Source: Candidatus Gastranaerophilales bacterium
Lineage (GTDB): Bacteria; Cyanobacteriota; Vampirovibrionia; Gastranaerophilales; Gastranaerophilaceae
Length of the DNA stretch: 64,000 nucleotides
Assembly: GCA_944326685.1 (NCBI GenBank)
Contig: CALVEV010000006.1
Coordinates: 22,204 to 86,203, forward strand
Direction: 5' to 3'
Shown here: one piece after another, positions 15,295-27,279 of the stretch
How the letters are laid out: the number at the start of each line of letters is the position of its first letter
How positions within the stretch are numbered: the first letter of the stretch is position 1
Position numbers and translations under genes: made by a program
The notes under the pieces: model-generated
The model's database searches: none
Told to the model about the DNA's origin: nothing
What the model saw: only the letters and a program-made list of their open reading frames with translations

Positions 15295-18200
15295 ATGTCG
15301 ACAACAAAAAATGCAAAAAGAGTCACTCCAATGGGTATTCCAGCTACCAAATTGGATTATTTGCCTGACTTAATTGACATTCAAAAGAAATCTTTTGAAT
15401 GGTTCCTAAAGGAAGGATTGAAAGAGGAGTTATTAGCATTTAGCCCTGTTAAAGACTATACAGGTCGTTTGGAATTACATTTCTTACCAAACTACACATT
15501 TGACAATGCTAAATATACAATCGAAGAAGCTAGAATTCACGATGCTACATATGCAAAACAGCTTCGTGTAATGGTTCGTTTAGTTAACCGTGATAGTGGG
15601 GAAATAAAAGAACAAGAAGTTTATATCGGTGATATCCCTACAATGACTGACAAAGGTACATTCATTGTAAACGGTGCAGAACGTGTAATCGTATCTCAAA
15701 TCGTTCGTTCACCAGGGGTTTACTTCAAAAGAGAAGTATCTCCAACAGGAAAACGTTTATACAACGCAACTATGATTCCAAACCGTGGTGCATGGTTGAA
15801 GATTGAAACAGATGCTAACGATTTAATCTACATGAAGATAGACAAAAACAGAAAAATCTTAGCAACAACTGTATTAAAAGCAATGGGTATTACAGTTAAT
15901 GAAATGGAATCTTTATTCACTCACTTTGATTTCTTAAAGAAAACATTGGATAAAGATACAACAGAAACAACTGATGATGCTTTAATTGATTTATACAAAA
16001 AATTAAGACCAGGTGATCCTGCTTCAGCTGCAGGTGGACGTCAAATCTTAGAATCACGTTTCTTTGATGAAAAGAAATATGATATCGGACGTGTTGGTCG
16101 TTATAAATTAAACAAAAAATTAAACTTAAATATTTCTAAGAACCAAAGAACATTAACAGTTCAAGATATCGTTGCATCTATTGAGTACTTAATCAACTTA
16201 ACATATGATGAAGGAACATTAGATGATATCGATCACTTAGGAAACAGAAGAATTCGTTCAGTTGGTGAGTTATTACAAAACCAATTCAGAGTTGGTTTAT
16301 CAAGAATCGAAAGAATCGTTAAAGAAAGAATGACACTTCAAGATTCAGAAACATTAACACCATTGAACTTATTAAATACAAAACCATTGGTTGCTTCATT
16401 GAAGGAATTCTTTGGTAGTTCACAGTTATCACAGTTCATGGACCAAACAAACCCATTAGCTGAATTAACACACAAACGTCGTATTTCAGCATTAGGGCCT
16501 GGTGGTTTACAAAGAGAAAGAGCAGGTTTCGCAGTTCGTGACATCCACCCTTCTCACTACGGTCGTATTTGTCCGGTAGAAACACCTGAAGGACCTAACG
16601 CAGGTTTGATAGGTTCATTAGCAACTCACGCAAGAGTTAACGAATATGGTTTCATTGAATCACCATTCTTTGTAGTTAAAGATGGCAAGGTTACAGAAGA
16701 AGTTGTTTATATGACAGCTGACGAAGATGAAAACTTCCGTTGTGCTCCTGCTGATATCAAATTAAACAAAGACAATACAATTAAAGATGCACAAGTACCT
16801 GTTCGTTACCGTTCAGAATTCACAATGTGTGAAGCATCAAAAGTCGACTATGTTGGGGTTTGTCCAATTCAGATTATCTCTGTTGCGACATCAGTAATTC
16901 CATTCATTGAACACGACGATGCTAACCGTGCATTGATGGGTTCAAACATGCAACGTCAAGCCGTTCCATTATTAATAACAGAAAGACCTGTTGTTGGTAC
17001 CGGTTTAGAAGCAAGAGCGGCGAAAGACTCAGGTATGGTAGTTGTATCACAAGTAGATGGTACAGTAGAACGTGTAGTAGGTGAAGAAATTGTTATTCGT
17101 GATATCCACGGAAAAGCTCACTTATATACATTAATGAAATATGTAAGATCAAACCAAGATACTTGTATTAACCAAAGACCTATCGTTCACGAAGGAGACA
17201 AGGTTTATGCAGGAGATGTAATTGCAGATGGTGCTTCAACAAGTTGTGGTGAGTTATCATTAGGTAAAAACATTTTAGTAGCATATATGCCTTGGGAAGG
17301 ATATAACTTCGAGGATGCGATTTTACTATCAGAACGTTGTGTACACGATGATATCTTTACATCACTACACATCGAAAAATTAGAAATAGATGCAAGACAA
17401 ACAAAACTTGGACCAGAAGAAATTACTCGTGAAATTCCAAACGTATCAGAAGATGCATTAAGACATTTGGATGAACGTGGAATTGTTCGTATCGGTGCAA
17501 GAGTTTATGCAGATGATATATTAGTTGGTAAAGTTACACCAAAAGGTGAATCTGAACACCCACCAGAAGAAAAATTATTAAGAGCAATCTTCGCAGAAAA
17601 AGCAAGAGATGTAAAAGATAATTCACTTCGTGTACCTCACGGAGAAGGTGGTAGAGTACTTGACGTAAAAGTATTCGACAGAGAAAAAGGTGATGAGTTA
17701 CCTCCAGGAGCTAATACAGTAATAAGAGTTTATATTGCTCAAAAACGTAAAGTATCTGTAGGTGATAAATTATCAGGTAGACACGGAAACAAAGGTATCG
17801 TTTCAAGAATACTTCCAAAAGAAGATATGCCATTCTTACCAGATGGTACTCCAGTAGATATCGTGTTAAACCCACTAGGTGTACCTTCTCGTATGAACGT
17901 TGGTCAAACATATGAATGCTTACTAGGTTTAGCAGCATACTTGACAGGCGAACATTACGAAGCACCTTCTTTCGATGAAAGATATGGTGAAAACCAATCA
18001 GAAATCGTAACAAGAGGCGAATTACTAAGAGGTATTAAAGAATCTGGTTGCGATTGGGTAAGAGAAGACGGTAAAGTTTATCTAATAGATGGTCGTACAG
18101 GTGAAAGATTTGATAGACCAGTTGCAGTAGGTTTATCATACATCTTGAAACTTGTTCACCTTGTAGATGATAAGATTCACGCAAGAAGCACAGGACCTTA

Positions 18201-18612
18201 CTCATTAGTTACACAACAACCATTAGGTGGTAAAGCACAATTCGGTGGTCAAAGATTCGGAGAAATGGAAGTTTGGGCACTTGAAGCTTATGGTGCAGCA
18301 TATACTTTACAAGAAATGCTTACAATTAAATCCGATGATGTAAACGGAAGAAACAGAGCTTACGAATCAATCGTTAAGGGTGATAACATCCCAAGACCTG
18401 GTATTCCAGAATCATTCAAGGTATTAGTAAGAGAACTTCAAAGTATAGGTTTAGACATTACTGTTGCTAAGAAAGATGGCGTTGAAGTTGATTTAATGAC
18501 AGATATGGATGATATGAGAAAAGCAGCTCCCAAAAGAACTCTTTCTGATATAGATTCTGAGTTATTAAATATCAATTTCTTTGATACATCTACAACAATA
18601 GGCGAAATATAA
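15295..18612 (+). CDS. rpoB: DNA-directed RNA polymerase subunit beta
   Basis: Catalytic core subunit of RNA polymerase. The 1105 residues match the short cyanobacterial/plastid form (E. coli is 1342). Conserved motifs include [31 protein letters not shown] with the downstream rifampicin-region context ([20 protein letters not shown]), [25 protein letters not shown] and the C-terminal [26 protein letters not shown] lies 8 nt before ATG 15295. It starts the rpoB-rpoC1-rpoC2 operon. Unlike most bacteria, rplJ-rplL are not directly upstream. Confidence 0.98.
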   Translation: MSTTKNAKRVTPMGIPATKLDYLPDLIDIQKKSFEWFLKEGLKEELLAFSPVKDYTGRLELHFLPNYTFDNAKYTIEEARIHDATYAKQLRVMVRLVNRDSGEIKEQEVYIGDIPTMTDKGTFIVNGAERVIVSQIVRSPGVYFKREVSPTGKRLYNATMIPNRGAWLKIETDANDLIYMKIDKNRKILATTVLKAMGITVNEMESLFTHFDFLKKTLDKDTTETTDDALIDLYKKLRPGDPASAAGGRQILESRFFDEKKYDIGRVGRYKLNKKLNLNISKNQRTLTVQDIVASIEYLINLTYDEGTLDDIDHLGNRRIRSVGELLQNQFRVGLSRIERIVKERMTLQDSETLTPLNLLNTKPLVASLKEFFGSSQLSQFMDQTNPLAELTHKRRISALGPGGLQRERAGFAVRDIHPSHYGRICPVETPEGPNAGLIGSLATHARVNEYGFIESPFFVVKDGKVTEEVVYMTADEDENFRCAPADIKLNKDNTIKDAQVPVRYRSEFTMCEASKVDYVGVCPIQIISVATSVIPFIEHDDANRALMGSNMQRQAVPLLITERPVVGTGLEARAAKDSGMVVVSQVDGTVERVVGEEIVIRDIHGKAHLYTLMKYVRSNQDTCINQRPIVHEGDKVYAGDVIADGASTSCGELSLGKNILVAYMPWEGYNFEDAILLSERCVHDDIFTSLHIEKLEIDARQTKLGPEEITREIPNVSEDALRHLDERGIVRIGARVYADDILVGKVTPKGESEHPPEEKLLRAIFAEKARDVKDNSLRVPHGEGGRVLDVKVFDREKGDELPPGANTVIRVYIAQKRKVSVGDKLSGRHGNKGIVSRILPKEDMPFLPDGTPVDIVLNPLGVPSRMNVGQTYECLLGLAAYLTGEHYEAPSFDERYGENQSEIVTRGELLRGIKESGCDWVREDGKVYLIDGRTGERFDRPVAVGLSYILKLVHLVDDKIHARSTGPYSLVTQQPLGGKAQFGGQRFGEMEVWALEAYGAAYTLQEMLTIKSDDVNGRNRAYESIVKGDNIPRPGIPESFKVLVRELQSIGLDITVAKKDGVEVDLMTDMDDMRKAAPKRTLSDIDSELLNINFFDTSTTIGEI

Positions 18613-18627
18613 GGAGAAAATAAATAA

Positions 18628-20337
18628 ATGTCTACAAGTATTGATTATTTTGATTATATACGAATAAGTATAGCTTCACCTGAAAGAATCCTAAAATGGT
18701 CATATGGTGAAGTAACAAAACCAGAAACAATTAACTATAGAACCTTAAAGCCTGAAAGAGATGGTCTTTTCTGCGAAAGAATCTTTGGGCCAACAAAGGA
18801 TTGGGAATGTTTCTGCGGAAAATATAAAAGAGTACGTCATAAAGGTATCATTTGTGAACGTTGTGGTGTTGAAGTTACTGATTCAAAAGTAAGACGTCAC
18901 AGAATGGGACACATTAAATTAGCTGCTCCTGTTTCTCACATTTGGTTCTTAAAAGGTATTCCATCATATCTTGGTTTACTTTTAGATATGACATTAAAAG
19001 ATCTAGAACAAGTAATTTACTTCAACAATTACGTAGTAATGGATCCAGCAGATAGTCCATTCAAAAAACTTCAATTATTAACAGAAGAAGAATATGAAGA
19101 CTATATTGCAGAAAATGAAGAATCTGAATTAAAAGTTGGTATTGGTTCTGAAGCAATCAAAGAATTGTTAGCAGAAATTGATATCAAAGAATTAGCAGAA
19201 GAAATCAGAACAGAATTAGCAGGTCACGTAACATCTGTTCAACGTAAGGGTAAGTTAATTAAGAGATTAAGATTATTAGATTCATTAATTTCTTCAGAAA
19301 CTGATCCTACTTGGATGATAATGGATGTATTACCTGTAACACCACCAGATTTAAGACCAATGGTTCAATTAGACGGTGGAAGATTTGCAACATCAGATTT
19401 AAATGATTTATATAGACGTGTAATCAACAGAAACAATCGTTTACAACGTTTATTAGAAATGGGCGCACCTGAAATTATTGTAAGAAACGAAAAACGTATG
19501 TTACAAGAAGCAGTAGATGCTCTAATCGATAACGGAAGACGAGGAAGAACTGTTGTAGGTCCAAATAACAGAGCATTAAAATCATTATCTAACATTATTG
19601 AAGGTAAACAAGGTCGTTTCCGTCAAAACTTGTTAGGTAAACGTGTTGACTACTCTGGTCGTTCAGTAATCGTAGTTGGTCCAACATTAAAATTGAACCA
19701 ATGTGGTTTACCAAAAGAAATGGCAATTGAATTATTCAAACCATTTGTAGTAAACAAACTTATTGAACGTGGATATGTTCAAAATATTAAGTCAGCTAAG
19801 AAGAAAATCGAACGTTCAGAAGAAATCGTTTGGGATATCTTAGAAGAGGTAATTGATGGACACCCAGTTATGTTAAACCGTGCACCGACATTACACAGAC
19901 TTGGTATTCAAGCATTTGAACCAAAATTAGTAGAAGGTAGAGCAATTCAGTTACACCCATTAGTATGTACAGCATTTAACGCTGACTTCGATGGTGACCA
20001 AATGGCTGTACACGTACCTTTATCAATAGAGGCACAAACAGAAGCTAGAATGTTAATGTTAGCAACAAATAATATTTTAGCTCCTGCAAACGGTCGTCCA
20101 ATTATTACACCATCACAAGATATGGTATTGGGAATGTATTATTTGACTATATTAGAAAAACCAGACATGGAACCAGTTGGACACTTCTACAACTATGCTG
20201 ATGCAATTTCAGCTTTAGAAGTAGGTGTAATTGATCTTCACGATAAGATTATTGTTCGTGATGAACATGGTAAGAGAATAGAAACTACTGCAGGAAGAAT
20301 TATCTTCAACGAAGCAGTAAGATCAGCTCTAGTGTAG
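18628..20337 (+). CDS. rpoC1: RNA polymerase subunit gamma (N-terminal part of beta')
   Basis: The 569 residues correspond to the N-terminal portion of beta', the split arrangement of cyanobacteria and plastids. The N-terminal zinc ribbon is [20 protein letters not shown]. The active-site aspartate loop [12 protein letters not shown] lies near residue 451 and binds catalytic magnesium. The protein ends shortly after the bridge to the C-terminal part ([10 protein letters not shown]), with a genuine stop before rpoC2. AGGAGA precedes the ATG 15 nt after rpoB. Confidence 0.98.
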   Translation: MSTSIDYFDYIRISIASPERILKWSYGEVTKPETINYRTLKPERDGLFCERIFGPTKDWECFCGKYKRVRHKGIICERCGVEVTDSKVRRHRMGHIKLAAPVSHIWFLKGIPSYLGLLLDMTLKDLEQVIYFNNYVVMDPADSPFKKLQLLTEEEYEDYIAENEESELKVGIGSEAIKELLAEIDIKELAEEIRTELAGHVTSVQRKGKLIKRLRLLDSLISSETDPTWMIMDVLPVTPPDLRPMVQLDGGRFATSDLNDLYRRVINRNNRLQRLLEMGAPEIIVRNEKRMLQEAVDALIDNGRRGRTVVGPNNRALKSLSNIIEGKQGRFRQNLLGKRVDYSGRSVIVVGPTLKLNQCGLPKEMAIELFKPFVVNKLIERGYVQNIKSAKKKIERSEEIVWDILEEVIDGHPVMLNRAPTLHRLGIQAFEPKLVEGRAIQLHPLVCTAFNADFDGDQMAVHVPLSIEAQTEARMLMLATNNILAPANGRPIITPSQDMVLGMYYLTILEKPDMEPVGHFYNYADAISALEVGVIDLHDKIIVRDEHGKRIETTAGRIIFNEAVRSALV

Positions 20338-20370
20338 GTTTTAAGTAAAAAGGTAAGGGAAATATAGAAA

Positions 20371-23300
20371 ATGGAAAACACATATACACATACAAAACAA
20401 ATTCCTGAGTTTATTAATAAACAAATGGATAAAGGTGGCTTAAAAAATCTACTTTCTCAAATTTATTTAGAGTACGGTGGAGCAAAAACTGCTGAACTAG
20501 CAAATACTTTGAAGAATTTAGGTTATAAGTACGCAACAAAATCTGGTGTAACAATTTCAATTGCAGACTTATCTGTTCCTGATACTAAGAAAGCATTATT
20601 AGAAGAAGCAGAAAAAGAGATTGAAAAATCTACACACAGATACTTAAAAGGTGAAATTACAGAAGTAGAAAGATATACAAAGGTTATCGATACTTGGTCA
20701 GAAACAACATCAAAATTAACAGATCAAGTAGTAGAAAACTTTGATAGATTAAACCCTGTATATATGATGGCATTCTCAGGAGCGAGAGGTAACTTATCAC
20801 AGGTATCACAATTAGTAGGTATGCGTGGTTTGATGGCAGACGCACAAGGTCAAATCATCGACTTACCTATTAAATCAAACTTTAAAGAAGGTCTATCAGT
20901 TACAGAGTACATCATTTCATCATATGGTGCACGTAAAGGTCTTGTAGATACAGCGTTGAAAACAGCTGACTCTGGTTACTTAACAAGACGTTTGGTTGAC
21001 GTTGCTCAAGATGTAATCATTCGTGCAGAAGATTGTGGTGGCGATAAATATATTAATATGCAACCAATCACAGATGGTGACACAGTAATTGTTCCATTAA
21101 TCGACAGATTATTAGGTAGAACTGTTGCTCAAGATATTTTTGATACAGACGGAACAACATTGTTAGTAGCTAAAAATACAACAATGGACAGAAATGATAT
21201 CAAGAAAATTGCTCACTTAGATTTAAAAGAATTAAAAGTAAGATCAGGTTTAACTTGTAGCTTAGAATATGGTGTTTGTCAAAAATGTTATGGTTGGGCA
21301 TTAACCAGTCAAAAATTAGTTGATGTAGGTGAAGCAATTGGTATTATCGCAGCACAATCAATCGGTGAACCTGGTACACAGTTAACAATGAGAACATTCC
21401 ACACTGGTGGTGTATTCAAAGGTGCTGGTGCAATGAAAACAGTTGAAACAATTGAAGCTGGTACTGTTTCATCAAAAATTAAAACAAGAGAATTAAGAAC
21501 TCGTCACGGGGACGTTGTAAATGTAGCAATATTTGAAGGCGACGTTGAAGTTAAGGGTGCTAAATTTAATAAAAAATACCATATTCCAGCAGGTGCAATT
21601 GTTCACTTTACAGATGGTATGGAAGTTAAAAAAGGCTATAAACTTTGTGAATTTGACCCTGTATCATCAGGAGATGGTAGCCGTTTAACAGAAAAAGCTA
21701 CAAAGGATATTACATCAGATGTATCTGGTGAAGTATACTTTGAAGACTTTATCGCAGATGAAAAGAAAGACCGTCAAGGTAACATTTCAAGAATTGCAAA
21801 CAAATCAGGTATTGTTTGGGTAATCGGTGGTGATGTTTATAACTTACCTGGTGGTTCTAAAATCTTAGTTGAAGACGGTCAAAAAGTTAAAACTGGTGAA
21901 GAACTTGCTGAAACAATGATTATTTGTGAACACGGTGGTGAAGTTCGTTACGGTTCAGACTTAGAAACTGAAGAAATTAAAGTTGATGGACAAAAGATTA
22001 AGAAAATTGTTCAAGGTAAAGAATTAACAATTGTAATTGCATCATTGGCTCCATCAAATGCAACATTCGAACAAACTAAGAAAGAACAATTATGGACAGT
22101 AGAAGATACTGAAGAAAAATACATTGTTAAGGCTCCAATCGATACTACAGTTGAAAATGGTATGGTTATTGCTGAGTTAGTAGATGATGAATATTCAGTA
22201 GAATCTTCAGGTGAAATCAGATACTTAGGTGTTGAAGTTGATGAAAATCAAATTATTACAACACCTGGTAATGTAGTATTTATCCCTGAAGAAATTCACC
22301 AAATCAATAAAGATGCAACTTTAAAAATGGTTGATAACGGAACATTTGTTACAGCTGGTACAGAAGTTGTAAAAGACGTATATTGTCATATTGATGGTAT
22401 TGTTGAGTTTAAAGAATTCAATGATGTAATCCACGAAATAACAATTCGTCCAGGTGAAGTTCATTCATTAGCAAATATTAACGAATTAAAAGTTGATGAA
22501 GGAGAAGTTATCAAAAAAGGAACAGTTATTGCAGAAGGTATCAAAGCAAAAGAAACTTCTATTGTAACAATAATGGAATCTGATTTTGATGATTTAGATA
22601 TTGATGATTTAGATGAAGAAATTGATACAACAATGGGGATGGATGAGGAATCATTAGATGAAAAACCTATCCAAATATTGGTTCGCCCAGTACAGGTATT
22701 AGATATACAACCTAAAAATGTATCAATTAAATTCAACACATCAGATGAATTAATTGATATCGTACCTGTAACTCAATTACAGTATAAAGATGGTGCAAGA
22801 GTAAGAAATCTTGATGGTGCAGCATTAACAAGAACAAGTTTAGTGTTACAAATGCAAGGTTACTTATCACACTTAAAAGGCTTAGTAGAGTTAGATTCTA
22901 ACAACCAATTAAAAATAGTTGTATTAGAAACATTGATTGTACGTCGTGAATTAGAAGGTAATTCTAAGATGAATCAATCATTGCAAACAGCTTTACTAGT
23001 TAATAATGGTGAAATTATTGAGCCAAGAACCCCAGTTGCGAAAACAGAGGTATTGGCAATCAATAATGGTGTTGCATCAATCAAAACAACAGAAGGTGAT
23101 ATAAGAAGATTATTATTACATTCTGAAGAATTTGAAACAAAAGTAGCAATCAAAGGAAAAGCATCAGTAAAAGAAGGACAATTTGTAAAAATGGATTCAA
23201 TTCTTTCAGACGGTGGAGATTTAGCTCCAGTATCTGGTCAAATTGTTTCAGTTTCAAAAGATTCTGTTTCAATAAGAAACGGACGTCCTTACTTAATCAG

Positions 23301-24237
23301 CCCTGGTACACAATTACAGGTAGATGCTCATTCATTGGTATTACGTGGTGATATTTTAGCAACATTACTATACGAAAGACAAAAAACCGGTGACATCGTT
23401 CAAGGTTTGCCTCGTGTAGAAGAATTGTTAGAAGGTCGTAAACCAAAAGATTGCGCTATTTTAGCAGAATATGACGGTGTTGCAGAAATTGAAATTGAAG
23501 ATGAAGTTCCAAGATTATTCTTAGTATCAGACGAAGAAGGAAGAAAAGAAATCAAATTCGCAATTGATGCAAGTATCGTTGTTCAAAATAAACAACAAAT
23601 TAAGAAAGGTCAACCATTAACAAGTGGACCTTTAAACCCTCACGATGTAATCAGACTTTGTGGTCCTGAAGCTGCACAACAATATCTTGTAGACGAAGTA
23701 CAACGTGTATACCGTTCACAAGGTGTAGAAATTGCAGATAAACACATCGAAATAATCGTTCGTCAAATGACTAAGAAGGTAAAAGTTGTAGAACCTGGTG
23801 ATACAAACTTATTACCTGGCGAATTGATAGAGGTTCAAACATTTGAAAACGCTAACAAAGAAGTTAGAGAACGCGGTGGAGAAGAAGCAGTTTGTGAACA
23901 TATGTTGTTAGGTATTACTAAAGCATCATTAAACACAGAAAGCTTCATTTCAGCAGCTTCATTCCAAGAAACAACAAGAATCTTGACTGAAGCAGCAGTT
24001 GACGGTAAGAAAGACTTATTAAGAGGTTTGAAAGAAAACGTTATTATTGGTCGTTTAATACCAGCTGGTACAGGCTTCCATCACTTGAACTTTGCTAGTG
24101 AAGAAAGAGACAGAGAAGCTCAAAGAAGAGCAGCTGCTCAGCGTAATCAAGCAAGAAAACCAGCAGCAATCCTTGAAGAAATTGAAGGAATGTTTGGTTC
24201 TCCTGATTTGATTTCTGATGATACAATTATTGAATAA
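20371..24237 (+). CDS. rpoC2: RNA polymerase subunit beta' (C-terminal part)
   Basis: The 1288 residues form the C-terminal portion of beta'. Visible are the bridge helix region ([20 protein letters not shown]), the second zinc site ([14 protein letters not shown]) and the first trigger-loop arm [18 protein letters not shown] near residue 335. The second arm ([20 protein letters not shown]) is near 1007. The roughly 650 intervening residues are far longer than the E. coli insertion and match the large cyanobacterial SI3 insertion of repeated beta-sandwich hybrid motifs. Part of it is very acidic ([16 protein letters not shown]). The ATG is 34 nt after rpoC1. Confidence 0.97.
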   Translation: MENTYTHTKQIPEFINKQMDKGGLKNLLSQIYLEYGGAKTAELANTLKNLGYKYATKSGVTISIADLSVPDTKKALLEEAEKEIEKSTHRYLKGEITEVERYTKVIDTWSETTSKLTDQVVENFDRLNPVYMMAFSGARGNLSQVSQLVGMRGLMADAQGQIIDLPIKSNFKEGLSVTEYIISSYGARKGLVDTALKTADSGYLTRRLVDVAQDVIIRAEDCGGDKYINMQPITDGDTVIVPLIDRLLGRTVAQDIFDTDGTTLLVAKNTTMDRNDIKKIAHLDLKELKVRSGLTCSLEYGVCQKCYGWALTSQKLVDVGEAIGIIAAQSIGEPGTQLTMRTFHTGGVFKGAGAMKTVETIEAGTVSSKIKTRELRTRHGDVVNVAIFEGDVEVKGAKFNKKYHIPAGAIVHFTDGMEVKKGYKLCEFDPVSSGDGSRLTEKATKDITSDVSGEVYFEDFIADEKKDRQGNISRIANKSGIVWVIGGDVYNLPGGSKILVEDGQKVKTGEELAETMIICEHGGEVRYGSDLETEEIKVDGQKIKKIVQGKELTIVIASLAPSNATFEQTKKEQLWTVEDTEEKYIVKAPIDTTVENGMVIAELVDDEYSVESSGEIRYLGVEVDENQIITTPGNVVFIPEEIHQINKDATLKMVDNGTFVTAGTEVVKDVYCHIDGIVEFKEFNDVIHEITIRPGEVHSLANINELKVDEGEVIKKGTVIAEGIKAKETSIVTIMESDFDDLDIDDLDEEIDTTMGMDEESLDEKPIQILVRPVQVLDIQPKNVSIKFNTSDELIDIVPVTQLQYKDGARVRNLDGAALTRTSLVLQMQGYLSHLKGLVELDSNNQLKIVVLETLIVRRELEGNSKMNQSLQTALLVNNGEIIEPRTPVAKTEVLAINNGVASIKTTEGDIRRLLLHSEEFETKVAIKGKASVKEGQFVKMDSILSDGGDLAPVSGQIVSVSKDSVSIRNGRPYLISPGTQLQVDAHSLVLRGDILATLLYERQKTGDIVQGLPRVEELLEGRKPKDCAILAEYDGVAEIEIEDEVPRLFLVSDEEGRKEIKFAIDASIVVQNKQQIKKGQPLTSGPLNPHDVIRLCGPEAAQQYLVDEVQRVYRSQGVEIADKHIEIIVRQMTKKVKVVEPGDTNLLPGELIEVQTFENANKEVRERGGEEAVCEHMLLGITKASLNTESFISAASFQETTRILTEAAVDGKKDLLRGLKENVIIGRLIPAGTGFHHLNFASEERDREAQRRAAAQRNQARKPAAILEEIEGMFGSPDLISDDTIIE

Positions 24238-24249
24238 TTGTCATAATTT

Positions 24250-24290
24250 AAAAGAGGGGGTTGTCTGATAGGCAATCCTCTCTTTTTTTG
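24250..24290 (+). terminator. Terminator of rpoB-rpoC1-rpoC2
   Basis: AAAGAGG... pairs imperfectly with ...CCTCTCTTT across a loop around 24263-24274, followed by TTTTTTTG, 13 nt after the rpoC2 stop. Confidence 0.75.
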
Positions 24291-24327
24291 TTATAATTTC
24301 TTTGTACACATAGTAGGAGTTTTTATT

Positions 24328-24606
24328 ATGAAAATTAGAGCTAGTCACATTTTAGTTAAAACAGAAGATGAAGCTAAAAAATTATTAGAAGAAATCAAAA
24401 ATGGTGCTGATTTTGCTGAATTAGCAAAAGAACATTCTTTATGCCCATCAGGTCGTGATGGTGGGGATTTGAGATTCTTCGGTAAAGGTATGATGGTTAA
24501 ACCTTTTGAAGAAGCTGCTTTTGCGCTTAAAAAGGGTGAAGTTTCTGAACCTGTTGAAACTCAATTCGGTTGGCACTTAATTCAATTAACTGATATACAA
24601 GAATAA
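24328..24606 (+). CDS. Parvulin-type peptidyl-prolyl cis-trans isomerase
   Basis: A single-domain parvulin of 92 residues, PpiC type, without signal peptide, so cytosolic. The core motifs ASHILVK (5-11), [21 protein letters not shown] and [18 protein letters not shown] are complete. It speeds proline isomerisation in folding proteins. The stop overlaps the next start by one base (TAATG), so it is translationally coupled to the M24 peptidase. Confidence 0.95.
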   Translation: MKIRASHILVKTEDEAKKLLEEIKNGADFAELAKEHSLCPSGRDGGDLRFFGKGMMVKPFEEAAFALKKGEVSEPVETQFGWHLIQLTDIQE

Positions 24607-26123
24607 TGACTAATTTTGATTTAAAGAGTTATGGAGTTGACTATTTATTAGTCAACTCCACTAATAAATTTTTATTAGAGTATGTCCCTATAGAAGAAAA
24701 TTCTGTTAATAAATTAACAGGTTTTACTGGAGATGTCGGAGATGCTCTAATTTGTCCTGATGGGAAAATTTTACTGTTTGTTGATTCTCGTTTTCATATC
24801 CAAGCAGATAGAGAAGTTGACCATTCAAAAGTTGAAGTTGTAAAATTACAATTAGGGCAAAAAATTAAAGATGAAATTTGTATAAGAATTAAGCCTAATT
24901 CAACATTAGGAGTAGATTTATCAAAACTATCACAGGCAAGATTTGAATATTTATCTGCTTTATTGAATGAATTGAATGTAAAAATAAAGGATTGTTCAAC
25001 TAATGAGAAATGTCGCAGTGGTGAATTTGTTAAAGTAGATGATTTTAAGCAAATAGAAGATAATATTTTAATAACCAAATCAGAAGAAATTTCTTACGTT
25101 TGTGGGATTAGAAGTTTTAGTTATAATTATTCAACCAAAGTTGATGGCAAATTGCTAATAATAAATGGCGATCCTGTTTTATTTACGGATTATAAAGGGG
25201 ATATGGATACAAGACCATTAAATGAATTTGATGAATTTATAAAAAGAATTGATTTGCCAATAAAAGTTGATAAGACTTCTGTTAGTGCAAAAGATTATTC
25301 ATTGATAAAAAATCCTGTACCTATTAAATCGCCTATAAAAGAAATTAAGTCTATCAAAACAAAAGAAGAAATAGAACATATGAAATATTGTTTTGAAATG
25401 ACTGATAGGGCTTTAAAAGATACTAGAGATTGGATTTATGCTAATGATAATATATCTGAGTATGATATTGCAGAAGAATTAGAGAAAAACTTTAGAAAGT
25501 ATGGAGCAAAATCCTTAAGTTTTCAATCAATTGTTGCTATAAATGAGAATTCAGCATTAGCTCATTATAATAGACTTGATAAAAACAAAACATTGAATAA
25601 TGGTGATTTAGTATTGATTGATTGTGGAGCATATTATGATAAAGGATATGCAACAGATATTACAAGAGTTTTTGTGAAAGGTAAGCCATCAAAACTTCAA
25701 AAAGAAGTTTATACAAATGTATTAAAAGTATTTTTAAATTGTTATAATTATCAGATGACAAAAGAAACATCTGGATTTGAGATTGATAAATTAGCGCATC
25801 ATATTTTTGATATGAATAAAATTGAAGGGTTTGAATTTTCACACGGTTTAGGACATGGGGTTGGAATTTCAGTTCACGAAACACCACCTAATTTATCAAA
25901 AAATGAAGTTGCCAAAACTGTAATAAAAGAAAATATGTGTTTCACAATAGAACCAGGCTTGTATAATGAAAAAGAGTTTGGGGTTAGATTAGAAAACACT
26001 TGTCATCTTGAAAATGGTGAAATAGTTTCTTTTGCAAAAATGTGTTTTGAAAAAAAACTTATTGATATGTCAATGTTAACAGATATCGAAAAAGAGTATT
26101 TAAAAGAATTTGAGGTCTTATAA
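24606..26123 (+). CDS. M24-family aminopeptidase (Xaa-Pro aminopeptidase-like)
   Basis: Cytosolic metallopeptidase of 505 residues with an N-terminal creatinase-like region and a pita-bread M24 domain from about residue 255. Metal ligands are recognisable: two Asp in VLIDCGAYYDKGYATDITR, His in SHGLGHGVGISVHE, Glu in CFTIEPGLYN and Glu in GVRLENTCH. It probably removes N-terminal residues before proline. It sits in a tight run with the parvulin and SpoU methyltransferase genes, with one-base overlaps on both sides. Confidence 0.93.
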   Translation: MTNFDLKSYGVDYLLVNSTNKFLLEYVPIEENSVNKLTGFTGDVGDALICPDGKILLFVDSRFHIQADREVDHSKVEVVKLQLGQKIKDEICIRIKPNSTLGVDLSKLSQARFEYLSALLNELNVKIKDCSTNEKCRSGEFVKVDDFKQIEDNILITKSEEISYVCGIRSFSYNYSTKVDGKLLIINGDPVLFTDYKGDMDTRPLNEFDEFIKRIDLPIKVDKTSVSAKDYSLIKNPVPIKSPIKEIKSIKTKEEIEHMKYCFEMTDRALKDTRDWIYANDNISEYDIAEELEKNFRKYGAKSLSFQSIVAINENSALAHYNRLDKNKTLNNGDLVLIDCGAYYDKGYATDITRVFVKGKPSKLQKEVYTNVLKVFLNCYNYQMTKETSGFEIDKLAHHIFDMNKIEGFEFSHGLGHGVGISVHETPPNLSKNEVAKTVIKENMCFTIEPGLYNEKEFGVRLENTCHLENGEIVSFAKMCFEKKLIDMSMLTDIEKEYLKEFEVL

Positions 26124-26878
26124 TGGAAATAACCAGTGTAAATAATGATTTAGTAAAAGAAACTGCGAAATTACAGCAGAAAAAATATCGAGATGAAAAA
26201 GGATTATTTCTTTTAGAAGGCTTTAAAGCAATAGAAGAGGCTCATTTATCTGGAATAAAATTTGAAAGAGTATTTGTTGAAAAGAATAAAAAAGGGAAAT
26301 ATTTATTTCTAAATTGTGAATTTATAGAAACTAATGAAGCTGTTTTAAAGAAAATTTCAACTACCTCAACTCCACCAGAAATTGTTGGAATTGCCCATCA
26401 ACCTAAAAATTCTTTTGATAAATTAGGTAATAATGTTGTACTTCTTGAAAATATCAGAGATTTAGGGAATTTAGGAACTATTATAAGAACCGCAGTAGCT
26501 TTTGGGATAGATTCTATTGTTCTTTATGGTGATACAGTTGATGTTTATAATCCAAAGGTTGTTCGCTCTGCTGTTGGGAATTTATGGAAAATAAATATTG
26601 TACAGATTTCTGATATTGATAATTTGAAAAAATATTTTTCTAATTATGAAAGATTTGGGACTTTGCCAAAATCAGATAATAGCGAATATTTATCAAAAAT
26701 TAAATTTTCTAACAAGCCTAAACTTATAATGTTTGGTTCAGAAGCAGATGGTTTGTCAGATGAATTGAAAGAATTTGCAACAGGAAACATTACAATAGAA
26801 ATGAAGGATAATGTGGAATCCTTGAACTTGAGTATTTCTGCAGGAGTTGTTCTTTATCAAATATTTACTTCTTTGTAA
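26123..26878 (+). CDS. SpoU/TrmH-family RNA 2'-O-methyltransferase
   Basis: A SPOUT-fold methyltransferase of 251 residues. The N-terminal substrate-binding domain (AKLQQKKYRDEKGLFLLEGF) matches the RlmB/TrmH-like subfamily. The three SPOUT motifs are NIRDLGNLGTIIRTA, LIMFGSEADGLS and ESLNLSISAGVVLY, which form the knotted SAM site. The target is likely 23S rRNA or tRNA ribose. It begins with TAATG overlap to the preceding peptidase gene. Confidence 0.93.
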   Translation: MEITSVNNDLVKETAKLQQKKYRDEKGLFLLEGFKAIEEAHLSGIKFERVFVEKNKKGKYLFLNCEFIETNEAVLKKISTTSTPPEIVGIAHQPKNSFDKLGNNVVLLENIRDLGNLGTIIRTAVAFGIDSIVLYGDTVDVYNPKVVRSAVGNLWKINIVQISDIDNLKKYFSNYERFGTLPKSDNSEYLSKIKFSNKPKLIMFGSEADGLSDELKEFATGNITIEMKDNVESLNLSISAGVVLYQIFTSL

Positions 26879-26933
26879 ACATTGTCGTTACAAAAACTAA
26901 AGTTTTTCTAAAATATTCCGATAAGTATTATGT

Positions 26934-27272
26934 ATGCGTATCGGAAATATTCAATCAACTTATACATTTGCATTTGCAGCTCCTTATATTGATTCTGAGG
27001 AACAAGAAATTGCTGCAAAACTTTTAGCCTATGGAGAAACTCCAACAGGTGATAAAGCAACGGATAAAGCGAAGTTACATAGAATTGAGTATGAGAAAGC
27101 AAAACAAGAAAGTACAGTTAGTGCAAACAAATTTTTAACTGTATCAACAGCAGAACAAGAAAGGATACAAGAAAAAAAGAAAGAAAATCGTAAAATAAGT
27201 GGTCAATCTCTAAACGAAGAAATGAAGGGTGCATCAATATTAGCTCAATATAATCGTATGTTTATCGTATAA
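26934..27272 (+). CDS. Small hydrophilic protein with N-terminal FAFAA signature
   Basis: A protein of 112 residues beginning MRIGNIQSTYTFAFAAPYID. The rest is charged and helical, without signal peptide or membrane span. The N-terminal TFAFAAP fits the hydrophobic-x-F-x-[G/A] pattern of other proteins here. There is no clear Shine-Dalgarno sequence. It lies 7 nt before mnmE, which has its own promoter overlapping the end of this gene. No family recognised. Confidence 0.65.
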   Translation: MRIGNIQSTYTFAFAAPYIDSEEQEIAAKLLAYGETPTGDKATDKAKLHRIEYEKAKQESTVSANKFLTVSTAEQERIQEKKKENRKISGQSLNEEMKGASILAQYNRMFIV

Positions 27273-27273
27273 T
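27268..27273 (+). promoter_or_regulatory. -10 element for a probably leaderless mnmE transcript
   Basis: TATAAT is followed by TAAGTT and the mnmE ATG at 27280, exactly 6 nt. It overlaps the stop codon region of the preceding gene. There is no Shine-Dalgarno sequence. Confidence 0.6.
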
Positions 27274-27279
27274 TAAGTT

